A DNA stretch of 8,321 bases, taken from the NCBI GenBank assembly GCA_016213595.1, contig JACRAA010000215.1, forward strand, positions 1 through 8,321, in the 5' to 3' direction. The notes under the pieces were generated by a model. The model ran no database searches and was not told the DNA's origin. It saw nothing but the letters and a program-made list of their open reading frames with translations. The DNA comes from Actinomycetota bacterium. Its GTDB lineage: Bacteria > Actinomycetota > Actinomycetes > Propionibacteriales > Propionibacteriaceae. Positions 5,340-8,321 of this stretch are shown piece by piece (position 1 is the stretch's first letter; every line of letters starts with the position of its first letter). A program made the position numbers and the translations under genes.

Positions 5340-6365
5340 ATGACTGCAGCGGCCTACGGCCCTCCGGCGCCCACCCCGCCAACGGTGGTCGCCCCTCCTC
5401 GTGCGGTGCCGAACCGTGCGAGGAGGTGGCGACGCAACCTGACGTTCGACAAGATCTCCTTGTTCGTCGTCTTCCTCGGCCTGCCTCTCGCCCTGTACGT
5501 GACGTTCGTGGTCTCGCCCTTGATCCAGGCCGTGAGCTACTCGTTCACCGACTGGAGCGGGTTCTCGCCGAACTTCAAACCGGTCGGGCTCGCGAACTAC
5601 CTGAAGATCCTCTCGGACGACACGTTCGTGAAGGCGATGCGCAACAACACGCTCCTCGCGGTCATCGTCCCGCTCATCATCATCGTGCTGTCGCTGGCGC
5701 TCGCGACGATGGTCACTGTGGGCGGCGCGAGCACCGGCCAGATCCGGGGAATCAGGGCGGCGGGCTTCTACCGGGTGATCTCGTTCTTCCCGTACGCCGT
5801 GCCCGCCATCATCACCGGCATCATGTGGAACCTGATCTTCGACCCGAGCAGCGGACTCGTGAACGGGGTCCTCACACGCATGGGCTTCTCGAACTTCAAG
5901 TCCTTCCCCTGGCTGGGCAGTGTCCGGACAGCCATGCCGACGATGATGTTCGTCATCGTCTGGGGCTTCGTCGGCTTCTACATGGTGCTGTTCATCGCGG
6001 CGATCAAGGGCATTCCTGCCGAGATCTTCGAAGCCGCCCGGATCGACGGCGCCGGCCGGCTCCGGACTGCATGGAGCATCACGATTCCGCTGATCCGGGA
6101 GAACGTGCAGACCGCGTACATCTACCTCGGGATCATGGCGATCGACGCGTTCGTCTACGCGCAGGCCCTGAACCCCCAGGGCGGGCCCGAGAACAGCACG
6201 CTGACGATGAGCCAGGAGCTGCTCTCCACGGCGTTCCAGAAGGGCCAGTTCGGCGTCGCGTGCGCGATGGGCGTCGTCATGGGCCTGATGACCCTGCTGT
6301 TCGCCGGCATCGTCTTCACCATCAACCGGGTCACCGGCGGCAAGGACAGGATCACCCTCGCATGA
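5340..6365 (+). CDS. ngcF: ABC sugar importer permease 1 (MalF-like, NgcF)
   Basis: A 341-residue inner-membrane permease of the binding-protein-dependent type (PF00528). A Pro/Ala- and Arg-rich cytosolic N-terminus (1-37) precedes about six membrane segments, near residues 39-64, 103-126, 146-166, 200-221, 255-275 and 305-330. The cytosolic EAA loop that docks on the ATPase is EAARIDG at 231-237, followed by the usual IPL segment. The segments FVVFLGLPLAL, FTDWSGFSP and the NYLKIL region resemble NgcF from memory. ATG 5340 has AGGAGGT five bases upstream. The stop TGA 6363-6365 overlaps the next start (ATGA), showing translational coupling to ngcG. With NgcE and NgcG it would import GlcNAc or chitobiose; the energising ATPase is not in the window. 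Confidence 0.85.
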   Translation: MTAAAYGPPAPTPPTVVAPPRAVPNRARRWRRNLTFDKISLFVVFLGLPLALYVTFVVSPLIQAVSYSFTDWSGFSPNFKPVGLANYLKILSDDTFVKAMRNNTLLAVIVPLIIIVLSLALATMVTVGGASTGQIRGIRAAGFYRVISFFPYAVPAIITGIMWNLIFDPSSGLVNGVLTRMGFSNFKSFPWLGSVRTAMPTMMFVIVWGFVGFYMVLFIAAIKGIPAEIFEAARIDGAGRLRTAWSITIPLIRENVQTAYIYLGIMAIDAFVYAQALNPQGGPENSTLTMSQELLSTAFQKGQFGVACAMGVVMGLMTLLFAGIVFTINRVTGGKDRITLA

Positions 6366-7225
6366 GCGCCACAGCCGTTTCCCGAGCCAAACTGAGTGTC
6401 GGAGAGCGCAGCGTCGCCGTCAGCAGCCACATCGTCCTGTCGATCTGGGCGCTGCTCGTCATCCTGCCCCTGCTGTGGACGCTGATGACCAGCTTCAAGA
6501 CGACGAGCGAGATCTTCGCGTCGCCGTTCAAGCTGCCGGCCAGGGCCGCCCTCGAGAACTACTCCAGCGCCTGGACGACGGCCGGGATCGGGAGCTTCTT
6601 CTTCAACACGGTGTTCGTCGTGGGGTCGGCGCTCATCCTCGTGATGCTCCTGGGCTCGATGTGCGCCTACGTCCTGGCGCGCTTCGACTTCCCTGGGAAC
6701 CGCATCGTCTACTACATGATGCTCGGCGGCCTGATGATCCCGATCTTCCTCGCGATCGTGCCGCTGTTCTTCGTCCTGCAGAACTTCGGGCTGCTCAACA
6801 CGCTGCCCGGCCTCGTGGTGACGTACGTGGCCTTCGCCCTGCCGTTCACCGTGTTCTTCCTGTACGCCTTCTTCCGCTCGCTGCCGTACGAGATCAGTGA
6901 GGCGGCTGCGATCGACGGCGCGAACGAGTGGCGGACCTTCTTCCAGATCATGCTGCCGATGGCCCGACCCGGACTGGCCACCGTCGCGATCATGAACTTC
7001 CTCGGTCTGTGGAACCAGTTCCTCCTGCCGGTCGCCTTGAACACGAACCACGACAACTACGTGCTGAGCCAGGGGCTGGCGGCCTTTGCGTCGTCCGCGG
7101 GCTACGACGTCAACTTCGGGGCGCTCTTCGCCGCCGTGGTCATCACCGTGGCGCCCGTGCTGGTCGTGTACGTGATCTTCCAGCGCCAGCTCCAGGGTTC
7201 CGTCTCCCAGGGGACGATGAAGTAG
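6362..7225 (+). CDS. ngcG: ABC sugar importer permease 2 (MalG-like, NgcG)
   Basis: A 287-residue permease with about six membrane segments (near 22-42, 79-102, 114-140, 150-171, 200-222, 250-274) and the EAA docking loop EAAAIDG at 180-186 followed by IMLPMARPG, as in MalG-type subunits. The C-terminus ends GSVSQGTMK, similar to NgcG-type permeases as I recall them. The start is ATG 6362, overlapping the ngcF stop by four bases; the same frame stays open far upstream inside ngcF, but that upstream part is an out-of-frame reading and not protein. It forms the transport channel with NgcF. The operon ends here without an ATPase gene, which fits the known dependence of NgcEFG on the shared ATPase MsiK. 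Confidence 0.85.
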   Translation: MSATAVSRAKLSVGERSVAVSSHIVLSIWALLVILPLLWTLMTSFKTTSEIFASPFKLPARAALENYSSAWTTAGIGSFFFNTVFVVGSALILVMLLGSMCAYVLARFDFPGNRIVYYMMLGGLMIPIFLAIVPLFFVLQNFGLLNTLPGLVVTYVAFALPFTVFFLYAFFRSLPYEISEAAAIDGANEWRTFFQIMLPMARPGLATVAIMNFLGLWNQFLLPVALNTNHDNYVLSQGLAAFASSAGYDVNFGALFAAVVITVAPVLVVYVIFQRQLQGSVSQGTMK

Positions 7226-7241
7226 GGCGGTACGGACTGAG

Positions 7242-7259
7242 CCGGACAGCGTGGTCCGG
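7242..7259 (+). terminator. hairpin after ngcG, likely operon terminator
   Basis: CCGGAC (7242-7247) pairs perfectly with GTCCGG (7254-7259) around a 6-base loop, 16 bases after the ngcG stop. No T tract follows. It ends 9 bases before the candidate -10 element of the next gene, which fits a transcription boundary. Confidence 0.5.
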
Positions 7260-7268
7260 TCCGGTCGG

Positions 7269-7281
7269 TATCGTGTGCGCG
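7269..7281 (+). promoter_or_regulatory. candidate -10 element giving a leaderless DUF2344 transcript
   Basis: TATCGT (7269-7274) matches the -10 consensus at 4 of 6 positions. The expected transcription start, 7 bases after its last T, is base 7281, exactly the GTG chosen as start. No Shine-Dalgarno is seen. No clear -35 is present. Confidence 0.4.
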
Positions 7282-7982
7282 TGTCGAGGAGCCAGCCCGA
7301 GCAGCAGCCACCACCCGTACAGCGCCTTCGGGTGCGGTACGCCAAGCGGGGACGCGCCCGGTTCACCTCGCACCGCGACTTCTGCCGGGCCTTCGAGCGC
7401 GCGCTCGTCCGGGCTCAGGTCCCGATGGCGTACTCGTCGGGCTTCAACCCGCACCTGCGGATCTCGTACGCCAACGCCTCGCCCACCGGTGCCGCGACCG
7501 AGGCGGAGTACCTGGAGATCGCCCTTGCGGTCGTCTGCGAGCCGGCGGCTGTACGGGACGCGCTCGACGAGGCACTGCCGCCCGGTCTCGATGTGCTGGC
7601 CGTGGCGGAGGCGAAGCCGGAGTCACTCACCGACCTGCTGCAGGCCTCCCGCTGGGAGATAGACCTCGTCGAGGGGGACCCGGAGGTACTCGCGGCGGCG
7701 GTGGCCGCCTTCCTGGCCCGTGACACGGTCGAGGTGACGCGCATGACCAAGTCGGGACTGCGGACGTTCGACGCGCGCACAGCTGTGGTGGAGCTGACGG
7801 CCCTCGACGGCGTCCGCCTGTCGCTGCTCAGCCTCCACGGAACACCCCTCGTTCGACCCGACGACGTCGTGACGGCGCTCAGGACCGTCGCGCCCGAGCT
7901 GGCGACCGACCAGCCCCCGCTCATCCTGCGCGTCGAGCAGGGCCCCCTCGTCGACGGCCGCATCGTCGACCCCCTGGCCTGA
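7281..7982 (+). CDS. TIGR03936 / DUF2344 radical-SAM-linked protein
   Basis: A protein of 233 residues from GTG 7281, matching the DUF2344 (PF10105) pattern: an RLRVRYAKRGRARFTSHRDF start, then a PMAYSSGFNPHLRISYA segment and a YLEI strand. The family nearly always occurs beside, or fused to, a TIGR03960 B12-binding radical SAM protein and often just before ribonuclease E in actinobacteria; its function is not established, but a partner role is implied. The in-frame GTG at 7251 would add 10 residues but lies inside the ngcG terminator hairpin; GTG 7275 is also possible. GTG 7281 is preferred because of the -10 at 7269-7274. Ends TGA 7980-7982, followed by 261 bases before rne. Confidence 0.85.
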   Translation: MSRSQPEQQPPPVQRLRVRYAKRGRARFTSHRDFCRAFERALVRAQVPMAYSSGFNPHLRISYANASPTGAATEAEYLEIALAVVCEPAAVRDALDEALPPGLDVLAVAEAKPESLTDLLQASRWEIDLVEGDPEVLAAAVAAFLARDTVEVTRMTKSGLRTFDARTAVVELTALDGVRLSLLSLHGTPLVRPDDVVTALRTVAPELATDQPPLILRVEQGPLVDGRIVDPLA

Positions 7983-8019
7983 CGCGCTCGTCGCGTTACG
8001 CCGAGCGTCTGGACGACTG

Positions 8020-8028
8020 TGCGATACT
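8020..8028 (+). promoter_or_regulatory. candidate extended -10 promoter of ribonuclease E
   Basis: TGC precedes GATACT (8023-8028), an extended -10 arrangement with 4 of 6 consensus bases. It predicts transcription start near 8035 and a leader of about 209 bases before the rne start. No good -35 is seen. Confidence 0.35.
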
Positions 8029-8061
8029 GGCCCCGGCAGGACGTCAACCAGACGCCCACCA

Positions 8062-8232
8062 GTGACGGACATCGTCTCGCAGCGTGACCGCGACGTGCTC
8101 CTGGACATCCGGGGGACTGACCGCGGCGGCAGCGCGGTGGTCTCCGTCGAGCCAGAAGACTTCGTGCGTGGCCGTCGGACACCCTCCCGCAGCCCCGCCG
8201 CCGATTCCGGCGCCGTGTCCCGGTGCCGGTGA
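8062..8232 (+). CDS. possible short ORF (56 aa) upstream of rne, unrecognised
   Basis: From GTG 8062 to TGA 8230-8232. By hand count the codon positions are about 75/59/86 percent GC, and over the first 36 codons about 78/42/86, the gradient expected of real genes in GC-rich actinobacteria. The first half looks protein-like (it begins VTDIVSQRDRDVLLDIRG); the last third is Arg/Ser/Pro-rich and less convincing. The stop overlaps an alternative rne start (GTG 8229) as GTGA. Against it: no Shine-Dalgarno before 8062, and the antisense frame is open too. I do not recognise the product. Confidence 0.3.
   Translation: MTDIVSQRDRDVLLDIRGTDRGGSAVVSVEPEDFVRGRRTPSRSPAADSGAVSRCR
8120..8138 (+). promoter_or_regulatory. 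stem-loop in the rne leader
   Basis: ACCGCG (8120-8125) pairs perfectly with CGCGGT (8133-8138) around a 7-base loop, about 105 bases before the rne start. In E. coli a structured rne leader mediates feedback control; a similar role here is only an analogy. Confidence 0.3.
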
Positions 8233-8243
8233 ATGGAGCAGAC

Positions 8244-8321
8244 ATGCTCGATGACACGGTTGACGTACCGCAGACAAGCTCGCAGGAGGACACACCGAAG
8301 GCGCCGCGCAGGCGCCGGGCG
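8244..8321 (+). CDS. rne: ribonuclease E/G family protein (5' end only)
   Basis: ATG 8244 has GGAG (8235-8238) five bases upstream and the frame is open to the window end, giving 26 residues: a short acidic start followed by KAPRRRRA. Actinobacterial RNase E proteins begin with a long charged, disordered region before the S1 and catalytic domains, and rne commonly follows DUF2344; the assignment rests mainly on this order plus the Arg-rich start, since no domain is visible. An alternative GTG at 8229 would add five residues and overlap the stop of the small upstream ORF. RNase E/G would process rRNA and degrade mRNA. Confidence 0.6.
   Translation, partial: MLDDTVDVPQTSSQEDTPKAPRRRRA

Noticed and set aside
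5426..6361. Upstream extension of the NgcG reading frame inside ngcF
   Set aside because: This part reads ngcF out of frame and gives Arg/His-rich sequence; the true protein begins at ATG 6362 with an ATGA overlap.
6155..7366. 403-codon minus-strand ORF
   Set aside because: Antisense to ngcG and highly charged without any fold; both permease EAA motifs lie on the plus strand.
8044..8295. 83-codon minus-strand ORF opposite the rne leader
   Set aside because: Part of it looks protein-like, but codon-position GC favours the plus strand and its start lies inside rne. Not fully excluded; see the small-ORF finding.
1..8321. CRISPR arrays, IS elements, tRNA or rRNA genes
   Set aside because: No regularly spaced repeats, transposase motifs, tRNA cloverleaf or rRNA segments were seen on either strand.

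Overview
The window comes from a high-GC Gram-positive, almost certainly an actinobacterium and plausibly a Micrococcales-type relative. Reasons: GC-rich third codon positions throughout, GTG starts, a Gly/Ser-rich lipoprotein signal, likely leaderless starts, and a radical SAM / DUF2344 / ribonuclease E neighbourhood. The placement is inference; no rRNA or other phylogenetic marker is present.

Layout. Positions 1-657 are the 3' end of a B12-binding radical SAM protein (TIGR03960 type). Its usual partner, the TIGR03936/DUF2344 radical-SAM-linked protein (7281-7982), and the start of ribonuclease E (8244 to the window end) lie at the other edge. Between them is an approximately 6.5 kb amino-sugar cassette: a ROK kinase (744-1790, +), a convergent BadF/NAGK-type kinase (1871-2830, -), a divergent SIS-domain phosphosugar protein (2913-3668, +), and a carbohydrate ABC importer closely resembling NgcEFG (N-acetylglucosamine/chitobiose): lipoprotein 3899-5299, permeases 5340-6365 and 6362-7225. 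There is no transposase, integrase, tRNA or CRISPR array.

How the genes may work together (inference). NgcE captures GlcNAc or (GlcNAc)2 outside the cell and NgcF/NgcG import it. No ATPase is encoded here, so a shared MsiK-like ATPase elsewhere is expected. The BadF-type and ROK kinases would phosphorylate the imported sugars, and the SIS protein would act on or sense the amino-sugar phosphate. The BadF/SIS intergenic region holds a sequence with one perfect half of the DasR (GlcNAc regulator) operator, placed at the predicted BadF transcription start. A 10-mer, GGTAGTGTCC, lies upstream of both kinase genes in the same orientation.

Points for a second look: the cassette splitting a normally paired radical SAM/DUF2344 locus; a 30-codon leader ORF before ngcE that begins at the predicted transcription start and stops in the ngcE Shine-Dalgarno; a short unannotated ORF with coding-like base periodicity just upstream of rne; a hairpin abutting the ngcF ribosome binding site; and a ROK kinase with Asp in place of the third zinc-site cysteine.
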